Shown piece by piece: positions 6,243 through 15,300 of a stretch of DNA of 24,928 nt (position 1 is the first letter of the stretch; the number at the start of each line of letters is the position of its first letter). The translations under genes were made by a program, and so were the position numbers. Origin of the DNA: a virus; the IMG/VR virus record IMGVR_UViG_3300034104_002502, positions 1-24,928 of that record; one strand, given 5' to 3'. The notes under the pieces are model-generated. The model did no database searches, had not been told where the DNA came from, and was given only the letters and a program-made list of their open reading frames with translations.

Positions 6243-9200
6243 CGCTGTCAAACGGGAAGAGTGACTGCATCATGGACCGCGCGTTGGGGCTGGCAGGCGC
6301 GTTTGACGCGCCGCCAGACGGGGCGGAAGAACTGGGCGTGACGCTCAGCCCTGGGACACCACGGGTGCTGGGGGCGGGAGGGGCCTGACGCTGCTGTTGC
6401 GTCACTTGGTTCAACGAGCTGTTGAATTGACGCAAGTCCTGCGCTGCCTGACCCTGTGGATTGAGAGGCGATCGGTTGGCCGCAGCGGGTTCAGGCTCAT
6501 CATAGGTGGCGTAATTCAGGCCAGCGGACAGCATGTAACTGTGCAGTTGTCGACCGAGTTTAATCTTCTCCTGCTCTGTGTTAGTCCGTTTGAGCAGCAG
6601 TGCCATAAAAGCAGGGTCCTGCGCCGCCCTCTCCATAACGGCCACAGTGCTCACATTGGGCATCTTGTCAAAGATGGAGCGCACAGCTTTTGAGCCTGCG
6701 GCAGCGGCAATCAGTGAGCCCGGGCCACCAGGGGCCGCTGCAGTACCAATGCGGGCACCAATGACGCGCTGCATAAGTTCTTCAACCGCGTTACTTCCTG
6801 GCACTATCTCGTCCAACAAGCGACCACTGGCCATAGCCTTTTCAATCCGGATCATCGGATCAACCAAGCGCTTGATGTTTTTCATCTCGCTAAGCGTCAT
6901 GACTCCGTTAGCGCGCATGACATTTACGACAGAAGGCTGATTCGGGCCCAACGGCTTGAAGAAAGCATCTTCAAAGGCCTGTGGACTGAAGCTGCCGTTA
7001 GGTCCGGTAGCCTTGGTGTAGGCATAGTCGTACAGCGATGACTTCAACCCTCGAAGGGCTGCTTCCGCATTGTCAGAGTCCGTGGCCATTTTGACCAGGT
7101 TCTTCATGTCACGCACCGGAGTAGTCCCATTGAGCATACTGCCGATTGCAAGACTAGGACGCTCTCCCCCAAGTTTTAGGACCTGCCCGAACGCATACTC
7201 GTCCGAGGCGCGCTTCATCAGCGCGCTGTTTTCGTTCTGCACCATTCGGAAAGCGTTTTCTGCCTTGACCGCGTCATTCATGTCACGAGTGAGACCCAGC
7301 TTGTCCAGCATAGGCTTGTTCTCGGCCACAAACTTTTTTAGCTTTGTGGTGTTGAGCCGCGTGACCTCACGTCCGGTGGCCGGATCAAACGTGGTGTCAA
7401 CGGCTGCCGATGCCCCCATACGAAGGACGCGCTGCTGCGCGTCGGCTATAGAGGTCGCTCCTGCGCGTGAAACGTCTGCAGCGGGCTTGAGCGCCAGAGC
7501 CTCCGGGCTCTTTACGCCAAAACGGTTTACCACGTCGTCGTAACGAGTGGACATAAACTTGACTGCTTCCTCAATCTCGTTCATCCGCATGGCCGTCATG
7601 TCGGCATTGGAGCCAAACGCACGCTTTACCAAAATCTCAGCAGGCAAGCGCTCTGCGCCTGTCCCGGTCGCGCCGCCAACGGTGTTGGCAAAAGAGCGGG
7701 TAAAGACGTCGTTCAGGGACTTGGAGAACTGGCGTGCCTCCTCAAACTGAGGGTTCTTCAACGAGTTCAAGTCCTGCAACATGCCCTCGGCCAAATTGCC
7801 GTAAAGGTTTGCATTGTTGGCTTCGCCCTTGCCTGAAGCCTCACGAGCCATCTTGAGCAGTGTTGAGCGGTAGTTCACCAGCTCGTCAACACCTATAGGC
7901 CTGGTCTTTGGCATAAAGCTCTCAGGAATTTGGCCCGTTTCCATGAACGATGTTGTCCGTCGCCCGTCGCGAAATTTCTTCACGGAATCCTGATTGACCC
8001 CCATAGCCTCCATGATGTCGCGGACAGGTTTTGGAATGGCACTGTCGTATAAGGCTTGGCCCACACTAGACGCCCGCTCAACAAAACTGTTGGCGGTGTT
8101 AGAAGGGACTATTGAAGGCGTCTCTATGATCTCGTCGGTGATCGTGACCTTTGGCCGGATACCAGTGCGCTCAAAAATGCTTTGAGCTTGAGCCCCTTGC
8201 ATAGGCACCCTGGTCTGCTTTGTCTTTTTGACAGGCTTAGTCAACGAATCCAAGGCACTTGTCCACAGGCTAGACTCGTAGTCTCGAGCATCCTTCAGTG
8301 CAAGCTCCGTCTGCTCCTTGATAGTCGCACCAATTGCTTGGCGGGCCTGAGGGCTGTCTTTGGTGATCTTGGAAATCTTCAAAGCTGCAATCTTGTCGGC
8401 ATCAGCCAAACGGCCGTCAAGCATTGAGGTAAAGCGGGCCTCTTGCAGCTGCGCCGCCATAGCCAGAGATTCCGGAGTACCGATGCTCTTGAGTTGATCC
8501 GTCAGCAGCTGGTAAGCCTTGGCAGATTGTTTTCCCTGCTCTCGGACATCTGCCAAAAACTTCTTGTTGGTTTGACCCAGTGCAGATTCCAAGGCCGTAA
8601 GGCCCAGGCTGTCGGTTTTCTGCGCAGCGGAAGGCGTGAGGCGTTTTCCGCCAGGCACGGACAGCTGGTCAGTTGGCATGTCCGCTTCCAAACGGCGGAT
8701 CAAAGTGGGAATGTCTTCGCCAAAGTCCTCTAAGATTTGAGAGAGCCGGGAAGCAGCGCGGGACTCCGTGGCACTGGCGCTAACACTGCCAGCCAGCCTC
8801 TTTAGGCTATCGGCCATAGGACCTGCTTGGCTAATTAAAGCACGGGTCAATCCGAGACTCAATCCCCCAGAAATCTCTCCTGCTAATCGGGAAACTGGAG
8901 CCCCTGGGTCAACGCTTTCGGCTATTCCGCCTCCTACGCCCGCACCAAACGCTCCCAAGGCTTCACTGGTCTTAAAGGACTTTGGGTTGCGTACAGCAGC
9001 ATCACGGATGCTTGTGAGGTATTGGCTGACGCGATTGCCGGTCATTGTCGGCAAGTAGGGGGCAACTGCTGTGAACCCCAAACTGCTGCCAAAAGTCTTT
9101 CCGCCTTCGCGGAAAGACTTTTCGGTCGGATCAGTGGGCTCTGGGAAGAAGGATTTATAGGCATCCTCTGCGCTTTGGCCTGCAAAATAGCCGGTGACAC

Positions 9201-9471
9201 CTCCACCTACCATGCCCGCCACTGCTGGAATTGGGCCGAATGGAAGGCCCAGTTTCAACCCGGCCACCGCCCCACCTACTGCTGGAGTAGCGCTTATAAA
9301 ACCCTGGCCTGCGCCTAGAGCCGCCTCGCCTAAACGATCCGTCGTCACTGAGGGAGTTGCGACGGGCTCGTAGCCCTCAGGAATCGGTCTAGTTACTTTT
9401 TCGGGGGCGTTAAACATCCCAGGACGTGCGACGGGCTCGTAGCCCTCAGGAATCGGTCTAGTTGTAGCCAT
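6196..9471 (-). CDS. very large virion protein, 1091 aa, candidate DNA-ejection/internal virion protein
   Basis: The largest gene of the window, and the last of the leftward virion operon, encodes 1091 residues. The N-terminus carries a tandem TRPIPEGYEPVA motif (residues 4-15 and 27-38). It is followed by a Gly/Ala-rich hydrophobic stretch (about 48-105, including PIPAVAGMVGGGVTGYF) that could cross or enter a membrane. The rest is mostly alpha-helical with many charged residues, and the end (about 1010-1091) is Pro/Gln/Ser-rich and disordered. This layout fits podovirus internal or ejected proteins that move into the cell envelope with the DNA. I see no lysozyme, transglycosylase or protease motif. 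The ATG at 9471 has AAAGGG upstream. The function is inferred from size, composition and context; I do not recognise a named family. Confidence 0.75.
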   Translation of the reverse strand: MATTRPIPEGYEPVARPGMFNAPEKVTRPIPEGYEPVATPSVTTDRLGEAALGAGQGFISATPAVGGAVAGLKLGLPFGPIPAVAGMVGGGVTGYFAGQSAEDAYKSFFPEPTDPTEKSFREGGKTFGSSLGFTAVAPYLPTMTGNRVSQYLTSIRDAAVRNPKSFKTSEALGAFGAGVGGGIAESVDPGAPVSRLAGEISGGLSLGLTRALISQAGPMADSLKRLAGSVSASATESRAASRLSQILEDFGEDIPTLIRRLEADMPTDQLSVPGGKRLTPSAAQKTDSLGLTALESALGQTNKKFLADVREQGKQSAKAYQLLTDQLKSIGTPESLAMAAQLQEARFTSMLDGRLADADKIAALKISKITKDSPQARQAIGATIKEQTELALKDARDYESSLWTSALDSLTKPVKKTKQTRVPMQGAQAQSIFERTGIRPKVTITDEIIETPSIVPSNTANSFVERASSVGQALYDSAIPKPVRDIMEAMGVNQDSVKKFRDGRRTTSFMETGQIPESFMPKTRPIGVDELVNYRSTLLKMAREASGKGEANNANLYGNLAEGMLQDLNSLKNPQFEEARQFSKSLNDVFTRSFANTVGGATGTGAERLPAEILVKRAFGSNADMTAMRMNEIEEAVKFMSTRYDDVVNRFGVKSPEALALKPAADVSRAGATSIADAQQRVLRMGASAAVDTTFDPATGREVTRLNTTKLKKFVAENKPMLDKLGLTRDMNDAVKAENAFRMVQNENSALMKRASDEYAFGQVLKLGGERPSLAIGSMLNGTTPVRDMKNLVKMATDSDNAEAALRGLKSSLYDYAYTKATGPNGSFSPQAFEDAFFKPLGPNQPSVVNVMRANGVMTLSEMKNIKRLVDPMIRIEKAMASGRLLDEIVPGSNAVEELMQRVIGARIGTAAAPGGPGSLIAAAAGSKAVRSIFDKMPNVSTVAVMERAAQDPAFMALLLKRTNTEQEKIKLGRQLHSYMLSAGLNYATYDEPEPAAANRSPLNPQGQAAQDLRQFNSSLNQVTQQQRQAPPAPSTRGVPGLSVTPSSSAPSGGASNAPASPNARSMMQSLFPFDSVSGLASQQQQPAAPR
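6291..6316. promoter_or_regulatory. strong GC hairpin beyond the exonuclease stop
   Basis: GGCGCG (6296-6301) and CGCGCC (6307-6312) pair around a TTTGA loop. The stem continues as TGGC/GCCA with one bulged A, giving about 10 bp. It lies roughly 50-75 bases after the rightward operon's stop, within the opposing virion gene. No U-tract follows on either strand, so it may stabilise or define the 3' end of the helicase-exonuclease mRNA rather than act as a standard terminator, or it may simply reflect a Gly/Ala-coding stretch. Confidence 0.3.
9358..9463 (-). repeat. 37-bp direct repeat at the 5' end of the 1091-aa gene
   Basis: Two identical 37-base copies lie at 9358-9394 and 9427-9463, with a period of 69 bases (23 codons). 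They keep frame and encode the repeated peptide RPIPEGYEPVA. Identity at silent positions implies a recent duplication or continuing exchange between the copies. Confidence 0.9.
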
Positions 9472-9484
9472 ATGCGCCCTTTAT

Positions 9485-11491
9485 TTATCTGCCGCCTGTT
9501 ACTCTGTTCTGCCGCACTATCGGAATCTTTCCGTCCCACAGGAGTTCAGTGCCTGGAGGATACCTGTCCGCTTCTTCCATGCTTGTTACGATAGGAGGAA
9601 GCCCTATGTTCTCAAGTGACTGTCGGAAAGTTGCTGCTTTCTGTCGCGCCTTGCCCTTGTCAGCGGGACTTAATCCAGAACTATCGCTGCCCTGTTCCTC
9701 ATACGTTTTAAGCATGCTCTGAAGAGTAGTAGCCAGCGCAATGAGCTTGTTGCCGTAAGCGTCTCCGCCAACCAGCGCACTAGGAACGATGCCGATTACA
9801 GGTGCCAGCTGTTGCTGTTCTTTGAAACTGCCTTGAGTGCTCTTAAGCAACGCTTCAACCATGCGCTCGGCCTGTTGCTTAGCAATTTGGCGTGCTTGAG
9901 CAACATCAGAGTACGGGGCACCAAGCCCTGGAATGTCACTGACAAACGCCTTTGCAGCGCTTTCCGGTCCGGAAATAATGAACCTGTCCGTAAACAAGGA
10001 GACTGGTGGGAGCTCTCCTGGAACGCCTTCTGACGCAGGCGCTCCCGCCGGTTGCATTGCTGGACGGCTCGGGCCACCTGCGGGGGAAACCTGATCCATG
10101 GGCATCGTTCCAGGTCCGGTAGTGGCCATCGACGGGGCGCTCGGCGCAGTTGCACCTCCTCCGGGCATCCCGATTGTGGGCAGTTCTCTGCGCATCTCTC
10201 TGTACCCAGTGATCATGTTTGTCACAGGGTCCACAATTGGAACAAGTTTTGGAGTGGTGTAATGCTGTCGTGACGCCGACAGAATTGCCAACTCTTCTGG
10301 CGTGGCAGTGCCGTCTGCTTCCTTCGGACCCAACTTCACAAACGCGTCAAGCATCCGGCCATCCAAGCTGTTGCCAAACACGCTGGTGGCCTTGGCTCCA
10401 GTTTTCTTGGCCTCAATCCTCGCTTGAGCACGCAGCACTTCGTTGAGCAAAGTACCCTTGCGTTTTTCCAGCTCACTGTTCTGAGCGGCGACTTTGTCGA
10501 TGTCCTTCTCGCCCTGCTGCAGCGCCAGCGTCTTAATCTGACGATCGATCTGGTTGATCTGGTCAAGCTGCTTGCCCATGGAAGCAGGCAGTGTTCGGGT
10601 GGCCCCGGCCAAGCGGGACATGAAGCTGCCCGACAACTGACGGCCGGATTCATCAGTGTTCGCGGCAAAGCCAAAGGCCCGTTGTCCGAGATCAAACAGC
10701 ATCTGTGCCTGCATCGCGTTCCTGTCCGGGCCCAGCATCCTTTGGAGCATTGGCAACCGGGACGCGGTGGCTTCTTCTAGGGTCGGAGCTGTCGCCGGCT
10801 CTCGGCTGAAAAGGCCCATGGCCTGCTGCCGTGCAGCATCCACCATTTCTCGTGGGAACAGCATTGACTCTCCAGAAGGCGCTTGTTGAGCGGCAGGGGT
10901 CACGCCTTCTTCATCTGACCCTTCGTTAAAATTTTGGACAAGCCCGCCCTTGGCCATTGCGATTGGCTGCTGAGGCGGTGCGCCTGCCATCAGCTCGGCA
11001 ATCCCGCCTTGCTGCGGAGGTGGAGGCATACCGGCATCAGGCGGCATTGGGGGCATGCCAGGTGGGGGCATTCCCATGTCAGTGGGCACCGGAGGCATAC
11101 CGGGTGGAGGCATGCCAGGAGCACCGCCCATCATCGGGGCCTGTGGTCCTTGGGCCATGGGCTGTGATTGAGGCAGCGCGCCAATACCGCCACCGCCCTG
11201 CTGCGCCAAGACAGGCTGCAGCATCGCCAGCACGGTCTCAGGCGTCTCAGTGGCAGCTTGGTAGCCCACAAGATCGGCCAGTTCGTCACGGCGCGCGTCA
11301 ATCGAGCGCATGTCGCCGCGCAAGTTGTTCATCAAGATTTCAGGCGTGTTGGGACGACGCTCCAGCATTTTCTCGTCGTCATCCCCCTCGTCATCCCCCT
11401 CGTCATCGTCTTCGGACATGGAGTCCATAAGGCCCTGCATGATGCCGACGTTTTCGATGTCGTCGTCTTCTTTCATCATTCTTTTGTTCAT
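9485..11491 (-). CDS. virion-operon protein, 668 aa, acidic N-terminus and Pro/Met-rich linker
   Basis: This 668-residue protein starts MNKRMMKEDDDIENVG. It has a highly acidic stretch (28-40, runs of Asp/Glu), then a helical segment (44-98) and a low-complexity linker of MPPPGMPP-type repeats (about 119-160). The motif QPIAMAKGGLVQNFNEG (175-191) comes next, followed by a long helical, coiled-coil-prone central region (about 205-390, with KQLDQINQIDRQIKTLALQ). A second Pro/Ala-rich linker separates it from a C-terminal domain. There is no enzyme motif. It lies between two other large virion-type genes and is likely an internal virion or tail component; the QPxAMAxGGL motif also occurs in the 686-aa protein. 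The ATG at 11491 follows AAGGA at 6 bases spacing, which overlaps the stop of the 554-aa gene. Function is inferred. Confidence 0.75.
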   Translation of the reverse strand: MNKRMMKEDDDIENVGIMQGLMDSMSEDDDEGDDEGDDDEKMLERRPNTPEILMNNLRGDMRSIDARRDELADLVGYQAATETPETVLAMLQPVLAQQGGGGIGALPQSQPMAQGPQAPMMGGAPGMPPPGMPPVPTDMGMPPPGMPPMPPDAGMPPPPQQGGIAELMAGAPPQQPIAMAKGGLVQNFNEGSDEEGVTPAAQQAPSGESMLFPREMVDAARQQAMGLFSREPATAPTLEEATASRLPMLQRMLGPDRNAMQAQMLFDLGQRAFGFAANTDESGRQLSGSFMSRLAGATRTLPASMGKQLDQINQIDRQIKTLALQQGEKDIDKVAAQNSELEKRKGTLLNEVLRAQARIEAKKTGAKATSVFGNSLDGRMLDAFVKLGPKEADGTATPEELAILSASRQHYTTPKLVPIVDPVTNMITGYREMRRELPTIGMPGGGATAPSAPSMATTGPGTMPMDQVSPAGGPSRPAMQPAGAPASEGVPGELPPVSLFTDRFIISGPESAAKAFVSDIPGLGAPYSDVAQARQIAKQQAERMVEALLKSTQGSFKEQQQLAPVIGIVPSALVGGDAYGNKLIALATTLQSMLKTYEEQGSDSSGLSPADKGKARQKAATFRQSLENIGLPPIVTSMEEADRYPPGTELLWDGKIPIVRQNRVTGGR

Positions 11492-11500
11492 GTCGATTCC

Positions 11501-13165
11501 TTAAAAAAGACCGGCTTTCTTTGCGCCAGCAGCAGTGGAGAGTGCGCCTAGGCCGATACCAACGGCCTGTTGAAACGGGCTGGCAGTGGGGCTGCTTGCA
11601 ACACTGGTCTGCATCTGCGAAGACGGCGCGCCCCTGTAAATGTCCGACAGGAAGCCCGCCTGCTGATAAGGCGCATAGACCTGTTGCAGATCGGTGGCAC
11701 GCTTGGCGTCGATTGCCTGTTGGTTGAGCGCTTGTCGAGCCTGACCGGTGTTGAACAGGAAGTTGATGTCGCTCTGCTGCAAACCTTGTGCGGTCTGGCC
11801 AAGAGCGGCCTGCTGCACACCAAGCTGGCCAAGTTGTCCGGCCATCGCGCCAAGGCCCTGGGCCTGCTGCTGACCGATGCCAAACTGCTGGCCCGCCAAA
11901 CTGCCAATGCCTTGACCAAGCTGTTGGAACTGCTGACCTTGTTGACCGAACAGGCTGCCTGCTGTCTGAGCGGCTTGGTTACGTGCCTGTGCCTGCTGCA
12001 GCAACAGGTTGGAGATGTTTTGGTTGATGGCCGACTCTTGGCCCGCCAACGCGCCGCCTTGAGAGGCCAGGTTGCCGTACTGCTGCCCGGCCTGCAAGAA
12101 CTGCCCAGCAGCGCCTTGGCCCAACTGAGCCTGTTGCACGCCCAAGTTGCCCAACTGGCCACCGGCCTGCACGCCCAACTGAGCTTGCTGCGCGCCCAAC
12201 TGGCCAATGCCTTGGCCAGCTTGCATCTGACGCTGTTGTTGCTGCTCAAACGCGTTCATGGCTTGGCCCTGTGCCTGGCCATAGCCCTGCGACAAGAGGT
12301 TGGCAATTGTGGACGCGCGCTGGTCCATCAAGTTGCGTTCCATCTCAGCGCGCTGCACGCCTTCGCGCTCACCGCCAAACGCGCCCGATCGGACGGCCTG
12401 TGCTGACAAGCCTTGCCCAGCAATCGCACCTTGGCGATTGATCTGGCGCATGGTCTCGTCAATGACCTGCTGGCGATAGGGGTCCATGAAGGCTTGAGCG
12501 GAACGTGGGTCGTAGCCCTGCGCTGCACCGCTGAGTGCGCCAATGCCCATGCCCAGTGTCTGCTGGCCCTGCTGCAAGCCCATGCCGATGGTGGACGTGG
12601 CAGGGTTGAGGTTTGCCTGGCTGGAGCCCGCCGAAAGGTTCTGGGCCGTGGACAACGCGCCAAGGCCCGACTGCAGGTCTTGGCGAGCAGCGCCAAACTG
12701 CCCAGTGGTGTCGGACATTGCGGCGCGTCTCGCGGCGCTGTCCAAGTAGCTCAGGCCTTCGTTGACCTGGCCAATGCCCGCTGTGGTGTTGGCCGCAGCT
12801 TGCCCTGCCTGCCGCATGGCAGCTTGGGCGTCAAAGAACTGGTTGCGGGTATCTGCTCCGCGCAGTACATCCGCCGCTTCGCCCGTGGTAGTGAACGCAG
12901 CCCCCAACGCCTGGTTGGCGTTGGTCATATACGGGTTGAACGACCCGATGCCCTGCCTGGCTGCCGCATCCAACGCAGTCTGTTGGGGATCGGTAAAGCC
13001 TGCTACGTTAAAGGCAGGCAACTGAGAGCCGAGGGTGGGCGGGACGACCCCTGCCGCGTTGGGAAGACCAAACGCCAGTCTTTCCGCCTCCGACATCAGC
13101 CGGAGTTTCGCCTTCTCAATTTCCGGCCCTTCTTGGACTATTTGTGTTTGTGTTGTGGTTGACAT
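11501..13165 (-). CDS. Gln/Gly/Ala-rich virion protein, 554 aa, candidate ejection or tail-tube protein
   Basis: This 554-residue protein has no charged core over long stretches. A conserved-looking segment at 218-298 (YDPRSAQAFMDPYRQQVIDE, then AVRSGAFGGEREG and ERNLMDQRASTIANLL) matches a pattern I associate with virion proteins of aquatic podoviruses. It is followed by a Gln-rich repeat region (about 300-460) of degenerate QQAQLGxQAGGQLG units, predicted helical and extended. The C-terminus is small and Ala-rich. The ATG at 13165 has AAAGGGG upstream within the last codons of the 686-aa gene, whose TAA directly abuts this ATG. The repeat region suggests a fibrous or length-determining role, or an ejected protein that lines a conduit. 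No catalytic residues are seen. Confidence 0.75.
   Translation of the reverse strand: MSTTTQTQIVQEGPEIEKAKLRLMSEAERLAFGLPNAAGVVPPTLGSQLPAFNVAGFTDPQQTALDAAARQGIGSFNPYMTNANQALGAAFTTTGEAADVLRGADTRNQFFDAQAAMRQAGQAAANTTAGIGQVNEGLSYLDSAARRAAMSDTTGQFGAARQDLQSGLGALSTAQNLSAGSSQANLNPATSTIGMGLQQGQQTLGMGIGALSGAAQGYDPRSAQAFMDPYRQQVIDETMRQINRQGAIAGQGLSAQAVRSGAFGGEREGVQRAEMERNLMDQRASTIANLLSQGYGQAQGQAMNAFEQQQQRQMQAGQGIGQLGAQQAQLGVQAGGQLGNLGVQQAQLGQGAAGQFLQAGQQYGNLASQGGALAGQESAINQNISNLLLQQAQARNQAAQTAGSLFGQQGQQFQQLGQGIGSLAGQQFGIGQQQAQGLGAMAGQLGQLGVQQAALGQTAQGLQQSDINFLFNTGQARQALNQQAIDAKRATDLQQVYAPYQQAGFLSDIYRGAPSSQMQTSVASSPTASPFQQAVGIGLGALSTAAGAKKAGLF
12100..12240 (-). repeat. degenerate Gln-coding repeats within the 554-aa gene
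   Basis: Related units such as CCCAACTGAGC followed by TG-TGC recur here (for example near 12120 and 12175) and encode QAQLG-type peptides. Units diverge at silent and replacement sites and vary in spacing, so this is an expanded coding repeat, not a CRISPR array. Confidence 0.6.
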
Positions 13166-15226
13166 TTATTTCCCCTTTACAGGACCGCCTTCAAGCATTT
13201 TCATGAGTTTGTACATGCGCTTTGCCCCCTTGCGGCGGCTTCCTGCGCCCGCGTTGCGCACCGCCTTGGCAGTGAAGACGAATTCGCCATCCGACAGCAT
13301 AGCGGGGATGTCATCCGAGGTTCCGGTGCCGGGCCCGTTGATAGGACCTGTTTTGCGGGGGAAGTTCGTGGGCACCGGCTCGCCACCCTTGGCAAGGCCT
13401 TGTACGCCGTACATGCCTTGCGCGCCGCCAAGCATTGCCCCCTGGCCGTAGACCAGCGGCACGCCATACATCCCTGCCATGTTGTAGGGCTGCGCTACGC
13501 CCGATGGGGAGCGCGTGATGCCCGTAGGAACGACTGGCGCGGCCGCTGTCAAAGGCATTGCTGCGGAGTAGTCGGTGCTGACAATGGGGTTAAACGACCG
13601 ATTGATCGTGGGAGTTTCCAGGCCATAACCCCCCTCTCTCACGAGCTTGTCGCGCTCATCGGCTCGTTTAACGGAGTCGTTGTAGCGCGCCAGCTCGGCT
13701 TCGGAGTATGGGTTGGTAGTGTCCTTGGACTTGAATCCGCCCAAAGCGCCCGCTGCAAGGGTTCCTGCAGCAACTAATGGGCCGTATTGTGCCAATACTC
13801 CGGGCGCCGCCGCCTTAAACGCGGCCTGATACGCGGCTTCTTTTCCAGCAGCAGTGGCCAAAGAGCCATGTCGAAGCATGTAGGCTTGAGCCGCCTTATT
13901 ACCGGCGGCCTCTGCCGCAGGCGCTCCGGCCGCCTCAATCGTCGAAGGGTTAAAAAACCTGCTAAAGAAACCCGGCTCCGAGGCAGGAGGAGGCGGCGTC
14001 TGAGGTCCGTATGACATCAGCTGATTAGGCTGCGAGGCAAGCATGTCTCGGGCCGTTCCGCCATATTGAGACTGAGAGAGCATGTCTCTGGCTGTACCAT
14101 CTGTCGCCATGCCTGAAGCGGGCTGGGGTGCGGCCTGGGGGGCAGGTGTCCGCATGTTTTCAAGGCCCTGCAGCGCAGCGGCCGACGCACCCGACAGCAA
14201 GCCTGCCCTCAGGGCGTCTTGGGTGCTCATGCCGCCCAGCTTGCCAATGCCTGCCCCCATAAGTCCAGTGGTCAAGCCCGTGTTGAGCGCGCTGCCGGCC
14301 GCTCCTGGCAGCATGCCGCCAAGGGCGCTCATGGGGCTGAACCCGCCGATAGTGCCGCCGCCGCCAAGGTAGCCCGTGGCTCCGGCCATCAAGGCCTCTT
14401 TGAGGTTGCCGCCGCCAGCCAAGGTCACGCCGCCAGACACAAGCGCAGCAGTTCCTGCCTTGCCTAGCGTCAAGCCAATGGCTGTCGGTCCAAGGACAGC
14501 GGCCAGGCCCACGGTGGCCAAGACTCGGCCAACAGGGCTCTGGAGCACTTTCTTGACGGCACTGCCCACCTTCTTAAAGAGCTTCTTTAAAAAGAACTCA
14601 GGCAGCCCTGTGACAGGGTTAATTGTTCCCGAACCACCACGGCTCTTGAGCAGCCGGGCTTCATCTGGAGTGATGTGGGCAAGCATGGTGTCGCCGTTGC
14701 GACCTTGAGAGGCCATGTAAGCTGCCATATCAGCCAAGCCGCCTTGGGCCATGGCCATGGGCTGACCCCCGTCAATGCCCTGCATGGCATCTGCCCCTTG
14801 CACAGGGGGCATGTCCATCATGGGAGCCTGCGCACCTTCAAACTGCATCAGCTGCATCTCATGCAGCAGGGAGATCATCGCGCCCAAGAACTCTGGGTCG
14901 TACTCTTCTGGCAAATCTTCCGGGTCAAGGACATCGGCGTTGATCAGGTTTTGGCGCAGCTGGTTGTACTCAGCGGGATTCTGAGACATGTAGACCAGGG
15001 TCTCAAGCACCGAGCTAATCTCGCTTGGCGAGAGCTCTACGTCACTCAGGCTTTCGCGCATGGCGGCCTTAAGGGCGGCGAACTCTTCAGGGTTTTGCCC
15101 CTGAAGAACCGTTTGCGCCGCGTCATACGAGTCAGCGCTTGAAACAATGGGACGGTCGTCCACAGGCGCTTCGCTCTGCATGGGCATGCCGTCTTGAGGC
15201 AGCGCCATGATTCCTTCATTTACCAT
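13166..15226 (-). CDS. virion protein, 686 aa, with conserved C-terminal SDDIPAMLSDGEFVF domain
   Basis: This 686-residue protein heads the large-virion-protein operon. The acidic helical N-terminal part (about 35-130) leads into GAQAPMM (131-137) and QPMAMAQGGL (155-164). MLAHITPDEARLLKSRGGSG (181-200) and INPVTGLPEFFLKKLF follow, and then a Gly/Ala-rich hydrophobic region (about 230-360) that may interact with membranes. The last 77 residues include GPGTGTSDDIPAMLSDGEF and TAKAVRNAG, a C-terminal pattern recurrent in structural proteins of podoviruses from aquatic samples. I infer an internal or tail-associated virion protein, perhaps ejected. The start ATG at 15226 is chosen over an internal ATG seven codons later because AAAGGA lies 6 bases upstream. 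A clear promoter lies about 75 bases upstream. Confidence 0.78.
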   Translation of the reverse strand: MVNEGIMALPQDGMPMQSEAPVDDRPIVSSADSYDAAQTVLQGQNPEEFAALKAAMRESLSDVELSPSEISSVLETLVYMSQNPAEYNQLRQNLINADVLDPEDLPEEYDPEFLGAMISLLHEMQLMQFEGAQAPMMDMPPVQGADAMQGIDGGQPMAMAQGGLADMAAYMASQGRNGDTMLAHITPDEARLLKSRGGSGTINPVTGLPEFFLKKLFKKVGSAVKKVLQSPVGRVLATVGLAAVLGPTAIGLTLGKAGTAALVSGGVTLAGGGNLKEALMAGATGYLGGGGTIGGFSPMSALGGMLPGAAGSALNTGLTTGLMGAGIGKLGGMSTQDALRAGLLSGASAAALQGLENMRTPAPQAAPQPASGMATDGTARDMLSQSQYGGTARDMLASQPNQLMSYGPQTPPPPASEPGFFSRFFNPSTIEAAGAPAAEAAGNKAAQAYMLRHGSLATAAGKEAAYQAAFKAAAPGVLAQYGPLVAAGTLAAGALGGFKSKDTTNPYSEAELARYNDSVKRADERDKLVREGGYGLETPTINRSFNPIVSTDYSAAMPLTAAAPVVPTGITRSPSGVAQPYNMAGMYGVPLVYGQGAMLGGAQGMYGVQGLAKGGEPVPTNFPRKTGPINGPGTGTSDDIPAMLSDGEFVFTAKAVRNAGAGSRRKGAKRMYKLMKMLEGGPVKGK

Positions 15227-15300
15227 GATAGTCCTTTCCAGTTTTTGCCAGTAGCCTCACATGGGGCTGCGCGCCGGGAAAGGACGCGTGAATGGCTGAA

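Noticed and set aside
11780-12260. Gln-coding repeats as a possible CRISPR array
   Set aside because: The units are degenerate, keep the reading frame and lack unique spacers of uniform length.
15240-15275. AGCC/GGCT inverted repeat in the virion leader as a terminator
   Set aside because: The stem is only 4 bp and no U-tract follows in the transcribed direction.
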